Below, piece by piece: positions 61,601 to 64,000 of a stretch of DNA of 64,000 nt. Position 1 is the first letter of the stretch. Every line of letters starts with the position of its first letter. Source of the DNA: Ciona intestinalis (lineage: Eukaryota; Chordata; Ascidiacea; Phlebobranchia; Cionidae). The position numbers were made by a program, and so were the translations under genes. The stretch is from positions 2,597,047 through 2,661,046 of the forward strand of contig NC_020174.2 of the NCBI RefSeq assembly GCF_000224145.3, written 5' to 3'. The notes beneath the pieces are model-generated. The model was not told the DNA's origin and ran no database searches. It was given only the letters and a program-made list of their open reading frames with translations.

Positions 61601-64000
61601 ATGGGGGAATGGGATTTGTTACCAGATTGTTGATCAACTTTCAACTAGAAGTTTAGCATCAGCTACTTGCCAAGCACAAGGTAAGAATCTAAAGTTACAA
61701 TATTAAATTTTTGATAAATTGCATCTAATTTTAATTTGCGTTTAAGTTTATGTAAATTAGAATTTAATGTTACAAAAATTATTTTTATAAATTAGAATCA
61801 AAAGTTACAAAATTTAAATTTATATAAATTGAAATATATAATGTAATAAAATTTTGTACAGAAATTATATTTTGAATTTATTCCAGGTGACAGTTACATT
61901 ATGAGCATTGCTGATTCTTATGAAAACGACTTTTACAAAAGTTTATTCTGGAGAAATCTTCAAAGTGGCAACAACTTATGGCTTGGTCTCACTTTCACAA
62001 GCAAGGTTTTAACATATTTGAACTTGCAGTTTTTAACATATGGTAGGGTGGGGGAATATGGGACACATTTTCGTTCTACTTTCTTGTCCTATTTATAGAA
62101 AACAAATGACATTTAAAGATTTACAAAACTGTATCCTCACGACTCCCATAGACCAATGTTAATTGTTTAAAATACGATCAGGATATTTGAATATTATGTG
62201 CTAAAGGTGTCCCATCCTCCCCCACAGTACTCTATTTAACCATTCATGTGAAGGTAAAACAAGTAGATTAATTAGAATTATTACACCTATTATAATACAT
62301 CATTACCAAAAGATATGGGTCAATGCTTGATGCTGCTACCATTATAGTTACATGTGTCACTGTGCATACCATATAACGGCCTTTGCTCCAACCTTGTCTT
62401 CACTAATGGGTTGTACAAATTGTCACCCACATAGATAAACAAACAAAAAAATCACTGTCCCAGAAAGTTACATGTATGGTAACTCATGAGCAGGCATGAG
62501 GTATTAACAGAACACAAATGTTATAACAACTGTCATGCCCTACCACATAAGGATTAACAAATTACATTTGTTCATTCACTTTCAGTATTATAACAACTGT
62601 TGTTTGATTAACTCGCTTTGAAGCTGACTCCTCCTGTTGTACAGGTCTTGTCTTTACGCACACTTTTGTTTCTATTAGAAGTTTAACCTGATAATATTTA
62701 AACATAAATGGCTGGTTTGTCTGCTAGGTGTAGGGCTACGCTTATTTTCTTCCAATTAAATGTAAATATGTTTTTAACTGTAAGCATGTTTTAACAACTG
62801 TTGTCATGTCGCTATATCTTGTCTTTTCTTTCAAAATATTTCTAAATCTTTACTACCGTAATCGAAGACACAAATAAACCCTATTATTATATTAATATTA
62901 TAACTATCGATGCCCGTCAACGTGAGGATAAATAAGTTACATTCATTCATTCACCACCAGGTGGTAGTAGATGATGAAGGAACATCTGATATCGTGACGA
63001 CATTTAAATGGGACGATGGCTGGCCCGTTGAATTTACTAACTGGGCGAAAAATGAACCAAATTCTGCAGCTCTTGGTGAAGGTTCAGGTTGTGCTATAAT
63101 GAACAGGTACTTACTTTATAGTGGAGAAAATATAATAATATAAACCTATACCCAAAATTTGGTAACTTTTTTTTTAAAACAGTTGCATATTAACTGCAAC
63201 AAACTTGAAAAAATCTAATATCTTAAAGCTAGACGTGAAAACAGTCGTTATAATCTGAGTGTTCTGTGTAATACACTTGTGCCAGCTTATGAGTTACCAT
63301 GTGATCACTTGGTTGAAGCAATTGTCGTTAAGTGTCTTGCCCAAGGACATATACGCCCATATTTTATACTTGTTACTTACAAGCATGAAGTGCATACACA
63401 AACAATTGCCAATACAAATATTTAAGCAGAAATTGTGATAGGCCTGTTTATGGTTAGAAAGAAAAAAACTATTTAAAAAAAGGCGTCATTGTTACAGTGA
63501 AAGGGGAAAAAAATTTAGGAAAAAAATAAAGACGTCATTGTTACAATAAATAAAAGACGTCATTGTTACAATAAAAATAAAGTTGTGTAATTAATTTATA
63601 GTGATGGGACATGGACAGCTATGGGTCAAACCCTTTGTGGAACAAGTTCCAGTCCATATATTTGCAAACAGAACCTTATTACGTTACCAACCACGCCAGA
63701 CCCCGGTGAAGGCAATTGTGATGCTGGGTTCTTTGCTTACGGAACAAACTGTTATTTTATTGAGGTTTGGATGATTTGAACTTGGTATTTAATATAGATT
63801 CAATGGGAATAAAAGTGATTTGTGCAAAAAATATAATCCTTTGTCTTGACACTACCATTTCTATTGGAAATTTAACTTTAAAAATAAAAACTTTTGTTTG
63901 CTACCATGCTTATTTCTTTTAATTAAATATGATTTTAACTGTAAATACGTTTTAGCAAATGTTGTTTTGTCAGTATATCTTGTTCTTTCATTTAAAATAT
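31647..64000 (+). CDS. Giant multidomain C-type lectin with discoidin, kringle, LCCL and FN2 modules, 3'-incomplete
   Basis: Fifty exons from the ATG at 31647 to 63764 join in one unbroken frame (6687 coding bases, 2229 codons) and the gene runs past the edge. Order with approximate residues: signal peptide 1-19; CTLD1 22-157; CTLD2 158-293; CTLD3 294-443; CTLD4 444-565; Pro/Thr linker 566-578; CTLD5 579-725; F5/8C-1 739-916; F5/8C-2 917-1158 with a kringle at 955-1038; LCCL 1158-1253; CTLD6 1254-1395; CTLD7 1400-1590 with an FN2 at 1499-1545; CTLD8 to CTLD11 1600-2195; start of CTLD12. Such proteins are extracellular glycan and surface binders. The mixture with FN2 recalls mannose-receptor relatives, but no such protein has this order to my knowledge. 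Whether it ends in a membrane anchor is not visible. A role in immunity, matrix or gamete recognition is inference only. Confidence 0.93.
32119..34364 (+). CDS. CTLD1 (EPN / WND)
   Basis: Exons 32119-32276, 32575-32699, 34222-34364. CPNGW...CWYF opens a long-form CTLD, then WWIGLNDVKQEGHFSWSDGT. GEPNNAYMENC carries the EPN motif typical of mannose-type sugar binding and WNDNSC the calcium-site WND. This domain looks competent for calcium-dependent sugar binding. Confidence 0.93.
33039..33467 (-). mobile_element. LTR-like element in lectin intron 3
   Basis: Minus-strand reading runs TGTAGCGG to CCCCATCA, with TATA-like GCTATAAAAGCCC and AATAAACTGAG. Similar signals to the piece at 26993 but different sequence elsewhere. 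No coding part, no confirmed target duplication. Confidence 0.4.
33712..34010 (+). mobile_element. SINE-like element in lectin intron 3
   Basis: Good tRNA-like head 'ggcgccatggctcagtggtt' with B-box-like 'ccggttcgatgctcgg', then the standard body 'tccttgggcaagacacttaa' and 'tccaacccagcagccactaa'. The head is one of the most tRNA-like in the window. Confidence 0.8.
34388..34612 (-). repeat. Repeat family R3, reversed copy
   Basis: 'cattagaactttaacttgat' to 'caaataaagttattattat', 23 bp after the CTLD1 end exon. Confidence 0.8.
34776..36481 (+). CDS. CTLD2 (sugar-site motifs lost)
   Basis: Exons 34776-34878, 35308-35416, 35727-35809, 36369-36481. CPSNYVNLGDRCYYV, WQDAQAECKKQGANLASIGS and FWIGLSDT are typical. 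The EPN position reads NQPPNP and the WND position WNVVKC, so calcium-dependent sugar binding is doubtful. An extra intron splits the loop region compared with the three-exon CTLDs. Confidence 0.9.
34953..35142. repeat. MITE family M copy in CTLD2 intron
   Basis: Left end diverged ('agaagaataagaaaagttag'), right end 'cgtcttcccctaccctacta'. Confidence 0.75.
35440..35690 (-). mobile_element. SINE-like element in CTLD2 intron
   Basis: Reversed: 'cataaacctcatgtccgctc', 'ggctgataatttagacaacc', 'gtgaccaccgggttggaaca', 'cacaatggtagttccgtcga'. Confidence 0.75.
36635..37754 (+). CDS. CTLD3 (sugar-site motifs lost)
   Basis: Exons 36635-36776, 37169-37341, 37620-37754. CPTGWLYFAGSGKCYEF, VWLGASDIGHDDQVTWWD, then MPDYVQGRDDC in the EPN place and NWETATC in the WND place, closing HICEIPEG. 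A short Pro/Ala/Val linker follows. Cysteines are complete, so the fold is likely intact without the classical calcium site. Confidence 0.9.
37838..38020. repeat. Foldback element, copy 1
   Basis: Inverted arms 'ctggtactagaaaatgtaac' and 'gttacatttttgtagcacc', plus inner 'aagtccaaccaattgtt' with 'aacaattggttggactt'. A related partial copy is at 57185-57330. Confidence 0.75.
38129..38597. repeat. 235-bp direct duplication ending at the CTLD4 acceptor
   Basis: Two nearly identical 235-bp units (38129-38363, 38364-38597; one difference is 'atatcttaag' against 'ataccttaag'). The second unit ends in 'gttttttttcag', the 3' splice site of the CTLD4 exon. The first unit has the same 'gttttttttca' but continues 'aaattatac' and lacks the G. 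Confidence 0.92.
38598..39605 (+). CDS. CTLD4 (EPN / WSD)
   Basis: Exons 38598-38756 and 39399-39605. GRCDEGWRHLKGFCYFFG, SYCVSKKSHLTSI, SWIGLMKQGGGFIWKDGT, NNEPNNDGNCVSI and GEWSDGSCSIMWSFVCKK. EPN is retained and WND is WSD. Only two exons, unlike its neighbours. Confidence 0.92.
38930..39240 (+). mobile_element. SINE-like element in CTLD4 intron
   Basis: Long copy from 'cggcgccaggtcaaagtggt' through 'ccttgggcaagacacttaac' to 'gaggataaagtaagttacat', followed by a second partial 3' part to about 39375. Confidence 0.8.
39667..39903. repeat. MITE family M copy with an internal triplication
   Basis: Longer than usual (~237 bp) because 'gggagtcataaggatatgct' is present three times in tandem (39745-39822). 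Confidence 0.85.
39994..40032 (+). CDS. Lectin gene exon 14: short Pro/Thr linker
   Basis: A 39-bp exon encoding PTQTVTIPPPSY between CTLD4 and CTLD5. Phase 1 at both ends, so skipping would keep frame. Supported by clean splice sites and by the frame on both sides. Confidence 0.8.
40093..42103 (+). CDS. CTLD5 (EPN / WND)
   Basis: Exons 40093-40160, 40891-40996, 41297-41434, 41917-42103. DRCYKVNLDPRSWIDARYAC, GGELAGINSPQENAHVF, YFWIGGSDQNSF, then GEPNGFDSTEDC and GLWNDNYC with closing SVCEKKGD. Both sugar-site motifs are kept. Its last exon runs on through an acidic linker (DITDDNCDSNEACCF) into the first discoidin domain. Confidence 0.92.
40295..40870. repeat. Two R3 family copies in opposite orientation
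   Basis: A forward copy at about 40295-40500 and a reversed copy at about 40640-40870 share one CTLD5 intron and could pair as a large hairpin. Confidence 0.75.
41512..41890. mobile_element. SINE-like fragments, forward and reversed
   Basis: Forward 3' part at 41512-41600, body and 3' part at 41600-41795, then a reversed 3' part at 41815-41890 ('tatcctcgcgtggccggaaa'), all in one CTLD5 intron. Confidence 0.7.
42104..45056 (+). CDS. Discoidin (F5/8 type C) domain 1
   Basis: Begins at the end of exon 42104-1 and continues in exons 42644-42771, 43400-43521, 44197-44319, 44915-45056. Features: HLGAEYGGTLPDSAMSAS, GAWSASFDDPNKWIQVDLAD, RSEVKGIITQGRNG, VTSFKVSYSQDASSGKWEFV, NLFPRPLIARHMRCHP and closing MRLEYIGC. 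This is a complete jellyroll domain of the kind that binds lipids, glycans or collagen through its loops. Exon phases inside are 0-0 for two exons. Confidence 0.92.
42180..42350 (+). mobile_element. SINE-like element with internal deletion
   Basis: Body start 'tgctactattgtgggtatat' jumps from 'gggcaagacactagta' directly to the 3' part 'cacaaagtaacattattggt'. Confidence 0.7.
42806..42990 (+). repeat. Repeat family R3 copy
   Basis: 'ataataacaactttgtttgt' to about 'gaagaaaataagtgtggtag', in a discoidin-1 intron. Confidence 0.75.
43015..43290 (+). mobile_element. SINE-like element, diverged
   Basis: Head 'ctgtggcacagtggttaatg' and 'ctgcctctaaccaataggtt' with a worn body ('tccaacccagtagtcactaa'). 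Confidence 0.7.
43775..43935 (-). mobile_element. SINE-like element, 3' part
   Basis: Reversed: 'taactttatcctcacgtggg', 'catacacctcgtgccagctt', 'tatgttactttgtgggtgat'. Confidence 0.7.
45086..45278. repeat. MITE family M copy
   Basis: 'tagtagggtgaggaaggatg' to 'cattttacctcgcagtaata', between discoidin domains 1 and 2. Confidence 0.8.
45596..48950 (+). CDS. Discoidin (F5/8 type C) domain 2, interrupted by a kringle
   Basis: N-terminal part in exon 45596-45709: CVNKLGMNSGLIADDHITAS and ARPPVDS. C-terminal part in exons 47594-47673, 48090-48203, 48788-48950: GSGWSPTSTSSSQYIQVMFD, KVSGVTIYGTTSS, YQIGFSDDGSNFKLYQD, VSTRFIRIYPQSWNNDPIMQ and FELLGC. Together they form one complete domain (compare domain 1). 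The two exons between (46115-46232, 46874-47007) encode a kringle placed in the loop before the GSGWSP strand. Confidence 0.88.
46115..47007 (+). CDS. Kringle domain nested in discoidin domain 2
   Basis: Two exons, 46115-46232 and 46874-47007. About 83 residues with six cysteines: ECLASASDNGANYRGWIS, TCQDWSSQSPHPHSF, then NNFCRNPDGKSSPWC, LTTDPNVEWESC and VPVCP. All kringle signatures (YRG, TCQ.W, CRNPDG, PWC.T, W..C) are present. The unit starts and ends in phase 1, the classic shuffled kringle, and has one internal phase-2 intron. Confidence 0.94.
47270..47535 (-). mobile_element. SINE-like element within discoidin-2 intron
   Basis: Reversed, nearly complete: 'gttttatcctcgatggcgga', 'catacatctcgtaccagctt', 'gtgaccactgggttggagca', 'cacaatggtagcagcttgga', with a head 'acaggtgtgccacagtctct'. 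Confidence 0.75.
48441..48632. repeat. MITE family M copy
   Basis: 'ttactgtggggtaagatggg' to 'catcttcccccaccttacta'. Confidence 0.8.
49027..49185 (+). repeat. Repeat family R3 copy
   Basis: Close to consensus: 'taataataactttacttgtc', 'gattacggtagcgaagattt', 'aacgaaaagacaggatatag'. Confidence 0.8.
49575..50918 (+). CDS. LCCL domain
   Basis: Exons 49575-49687, 50348-50481, 50878-50918. CPGGCVEDIGAGTVWGTDVY, SAVCPAAVHAGKVLNSHGG, then SVIMQNMGGQLSYLGTYRNG and SFESYSASFVF match the LCCL fold (Limulus factor C, Coch-5b2, Lgl1), a secreted domain linked in other proteins to lipopolysaccharide or matrix binding. Enters and leaves in phase 1, so it too is a movable 1-1 module. Confidence 0.92.
49745..50040 (+). 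mobile_element. SINE-like element within the LCCL intron
   Basis: Complete copy, 'ctgtagcacatttggttagt' to 'acacgaggataaagcaagtt'. Confidence 0.8.
50546..50735 (+). repeat. Repeat family R3 copy
   Basis: 'taataataacaactttattt' to 'cacacctagcaaacaaaatt'. Confidence 0.75.
51274..51467. repeat. 29-bp minisatellite ending in the CTLD6 splice acceptor
   Basis: Seven units of exactly 29 bp starting at 51274, 51303, 51332, 51361, 51390, 51419 and 51448. Consensus 'gttatgtctatgctcatctt' plus 'gttaaatat'. In the last unit 'tcatcttgtt' has become 'tcatcaggtt', and this CAG is the acceptor of the CTLD6 exon (next bases GTTTGAGATG). Confidence 0.93.
51468..52703 (+). CDS. CTLD6 (EPK / WND)
   Basis: Exons 51468-51647, 51908-52026, 52538-52703. 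CDDGWLAWKDHCYYLSPKG, NWHDARSACISLGGDLVSIL, VWIGLNDLDTVNYYLWADGT, then WDEPKSTTHRC (EPK instead of EPN) and GYWNDKKCDELLPYMC. The last exon continues through a Pro/Gln linker into CDPGWRAY of CTLD7. Confidence 0.92.
52130..52376 (-). repeat. Repeat family R3, reversed copy
   Basis: 'tgctaggtgtagactacgct', 'cttcgctaccgtaatcaaag', in the last CTLD6 intron. Confidence 0.8.
52789..53060 (+). mobile_element. SINE-like element
   Basis: Complete copy with head 'cagcaaagttggttagcgcg'-like sequence and 'ctgcctt', then 'ttcagggcttgtcgctgtta' and the standard body. Confidence 0.8.
53588..56070 (+). CDS. CTLD7 with inserted fibronectin type II domain
   Basis: Exons 53588-53715, 54224-54365, 55107-55295, 55916-56070 (the first CTLD residues, CDPGWRAY, lie in the exon ending 52703). 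SSCYKASTDEYMFIYANRHC, ENGATLASVHDDFEQAFIF, SWIGLSAKLTQSGSLYYTW, KWDKNEPG, then the FN2, then YGCTYMDDQTGFWQIDIC and YYVCEKDR. The second, third and fourth core cysteines come after the FN2. The WND site reads WQI, so calcium-dependent sugar binding is unlikely. Confidence 0.88.
53905..54165 (-). mobile_element. SINE-like element in CTLD7 intron
   Basis: Reversed: 'tatcctcacgtggccataaa', 'catacacctcgcgccagctt', 'cttgcccaaggacaaatacg', 'cccacaatggtagcagcggc'. Confidence 0.75.
54410..54860. mobile_element. Two SINE fragments in opposite orientation
   Basis: Forward 3' part at 54410-54535 and reversed body at 54555-54850, forming an inverted pair directly after exon 54224-54365. Confidence 0.7.
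54903..55065 (+). repeat. Repeat family R3, partly deleted copy
   Basis: 'aataataacttattttaaac' shows a deletion of the 'gtctcttcgattacgg' part; the rest runs to 'ctagccatttatgtta', ending about 40 bp before the FN2 exon. Confidence 0.75.
55107..55295 (+). CDS. Fibronectin type II domain nested in CTLD7
   Basis: Single exon, phase 1 at both ends. CAFPFVYQGVTYYECTTYNH, PGGIKDTPWCSIDPVYRGRW and VDC give the four FN2 cysteines and the aromatic pattern of collagen-binding FN2 modules. The same exon carries on into GNGNEYGCTYMDDQT, which supplies the second core cysteine of the host CTLD, so the FN2 and a piece of CTLD are inseparable at exon level. Confidence 0.94.
55601..55776. repeat. MITE family M copy
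   Basis: Slightly shortened: 'tagtactgtgagaaaatatg' to 'ttcttcccaaccctacttta'. Confidence 0.75.
56085..56315 (+). repeat. Repeat family R3 copy ending just before the CTLD8 exon
   Basis: 'cttcaattatgatagcgatg' to 'tagaaacaaatatactagtt', about 24 bp from the acceptor at 56338. The open frame that runs from it across the exon is in the wrong phase. Confidence 0.75.
56339..57724 (+). CDS. CTLD8 (EPS / WND)
   Basis: Exons 56339-56552, 57049-57145, 57589-57724 (its CSKGWYGDESTAACYQ start is in the exon ending 56070). ASWQDALDHCRAQQADLVSI, SFWMGLTSLDDDSGYAWTDG, TGEPSDHNGLENC, PWNDLNCDALRNWICK. EPS replaces EPN. A Pro-rich linker with PPPTLPPPGGQ follows. Confidence 0.9.
56562..56700 (+). repeat. 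Repeat family R3 copy, truncated
   Basis: Begins 10 bp after the donor of the first CTLD8 exon. Confidence 0.75.
57185..57330. repeat. Foldback element, copy 2 (partial)
   Basis: 'ctggtgctacgaaaatgtaa' and 'aagtccaaccaattgtacaa' match copy 1 at 37838; the short inverted 'cgtcagtctcttac' and 'gagactgacg' replace the far arm. Confidence 0.65.
57752..57905 (+). repeat. Repeat family R3 copy
   Basis: 'gataactttttttgtctctc' to 'agaaaataagcgcg'. Confidence 0.7.
58285..59722 (+). CDS. CTLD9 (EPN / WND)
   Basis: Exons 58285-58482, 59158-59263, 59579-59722. YGLDKCYLFVDDITVGWSFA, RGGHLVAIHSADENSFLLSR, MWIGLRVMAGGDGTTFAWAD, APGEPNGYLGQEDC, GGLWNDNNCGKPSGYICEK. Both sugar-site motifs intact. Linker VVVPPTPAASGG follows, leading to CPAGFYSYG of CTLD10. 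Confidence 0.92.
58567..58752. repeat. MITE family M copy
   Basis: 'ggtagggtgagggaagatgg' to 'ctatctttccccaccctaat', in the first CTLD9 intron. Confidence 0.8.
60144..61563 (+). CDS. CTLD10 (EPN / WGD)
   Basis: Exons 60144-60280, 60847-60993 and the first half of 61440-61680. SYGNRCWYFGGVKSDDKITW, LSAEAVSILNSYEQAYVASM, LWLGLSGGNALTYLWNDQSE, IGEPNAYYGDDACVEM, GKWGDTSCYSYKAYACTTR. EPN kept, WND is WGD. Confidence 0.9.
60293..60550 (-). mobile_element. SINE-like element in CTLD10 intron
   Basis: Reversed: 'cttgctttattctcgcgtgt', 'catacacctcgtgccagctt', 'gtgactactgggttggagca'. Confidence 0.75.
61210..61439. repeat. Minisatellite containing the CTLD10 acceptor, split by a SINE
   Basis: About five units of 23-26 bp like 'gatatatgattgaaacatag'. 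Three lie at about 61217-61288 and two at about 61396-61439, either side of a SINE insertion. The final unit's 'gaaacatag' is the 3' splice site and the next unit start, GATGAT, is the beginning of the exon at 61440. Confidence 0.88.
61289..61388 (-). mobile_element. SINE tRNA-like head, well preserved
   Basis: On the minus strand: 'ggcgccgtagcacagttggt', 'agcacgcctgcctcgaaccc', then 'gggttcaaggctcattgttg', with A-box and B-box-like spacing. The body is cut short after 'gggcatatgtatcctt'. Confidence 0.85.
61564..63690 (+). CDS. CTLD11 (EPN, WND lost)
   Basis: Second half of exon 61440-61680, exons 61887-62005, 62961-63106 and the first part of 63602-63764. CIDGYIPWGNGICYQIVDQL, SYIMSIADSYENDFYKSLFW, LWLGLTFTSK, FKWDDGWPVEFTNWAKNEPN, GSGCAIMNSDGTWTAMGQTLC, PYIC. 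EPN is present; the WND position reads WTA. Confidence 0.9.
62041..62235. repeat. MITE family M copy
   Basis: 'tggtagggtgggggaatatg' to 'catcctcccccacagtactc'. Confidence 0.8.
62325..62580 (+). mobile_element. SINE-like element, worn
   Basis: 'gatgctgctaccattatagt', 'tccaaccttgtcttcactaa', 'gtatggtaactcatgagcag'. Confidence 0.65.
62645..62890 (-). repeat. Repeat family R3, reversed long copy
   Basis: 'cgcacacttttgtttctatt' to 'cgaagacacaaataaaccct', close to consensus. Confidence 0.8.
63235..63365 (-). mobile_element. SINE-like element, fragment
   Basis: Reversed: 'acacttgtgccagcttatga', 'cacttggttgaagcaattgt', 'cttgcccaaggacatatacg'. Confidence 0.65.
63691..63764 (+). CDS. Start of CTLD12
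   Basis: The end of exon 63602-63764 encodes GEGNCDAGFFAYGTNCYFIE, the first cysteine pair of a further CTLD, and stops at a donor GTTTGG. The remainder lies beyond the window. Confidence 0.85.
63860..64000 (-). repeat. Repeat family R3, reversed copy cut by the window edge
   Basis: 'ctattggaaatttaacttta' through 'tatatcttgttctttcattt'. Confidence 0.7.

Noticed and set aside
31647..64000. Several separate lectin genes in tandem
   Set aside because: No internal signal peptide, stop codon or first/last exon was found; all 50 exons join in consistent phase, so one gene is the simpler reading.

Overview
The window reads as nuclear DNA of a compact animal genome, most likely a sea squirt (tunicate, probably Ciona). 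The evidence is AT-rich sequence, short spliceosomal introns (mostly 200-700 bp) with GT-AG ends, animal gene families with conserved exon structure, and several short interspersed repeat families in almost every intron. The species is inferred, not proven. Most open frames are interrupted by introns, so I rebuilt the genes exon by exon from splice sites, reading phase and family motifs.

Layout. (1) 44-5908, minus strand: a heterotrimeric G-protein alpha subunit in nine exons, one cut by a 122-base assembly gap. (2) 6784-13063, plus strand: WDR46, a ribosome-biogenesis WD-repeat protein, seven exons. Its N-terminal third is not found between the two genes. (3) 14.2-23.8 kb: a duplicated block with three intact minus-strand genes for short secreted peptides (59-62 residues). 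Each has a near-identical signal peptide and a divergent cationic, Trp/Arg-bearing mature part, which resembles antimicrobial-peptide precursors. Several gene-less remnants of the same block lie between and after them. (4) 24999-30817, plus strand: deoxyhypusine synthase (DHPS), eight exons, complete. (5) 31647 to beyond the right edge, plus strand: a giant secreted or surface multidomain lectin. I traced 50 exons in one unbroken frame, 2229 codons so far. Order: signal peptide, five C-type lectin domains (CTLDs), a discoidin (F5/8C) domain, a second discoidin domain with a kringle inside it, an LCCL domain, and six more CTLDs, the seventh of which holds a fibronectin type II domain; a twelfth CTLD starts at the edge.

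The most unusual points are two disulfide-rich modules (kringle, FN2) nested inside loops of other domains through phase-1 introns; tandem repeats in several introns whose last unit contains the 3' splice site of the next exon; and the small secreted-peptide family with constant leader and variable mature region. DHPS, WDR46 and the G-alpha gene look like ordinary conserved genes. The peptide cluster and the lectin gene are plausible innate-immunity loci, which is inference from domain content.

Repeats: a tRNA-headed SINE-like element, a roughly 190-bp TA-target MITE (about 17 copies), a third roughly 250-bp interspersed family, a hAT-like MITE with an exact 8-bp target duplication, foldback elements and two LTR-like pieces.
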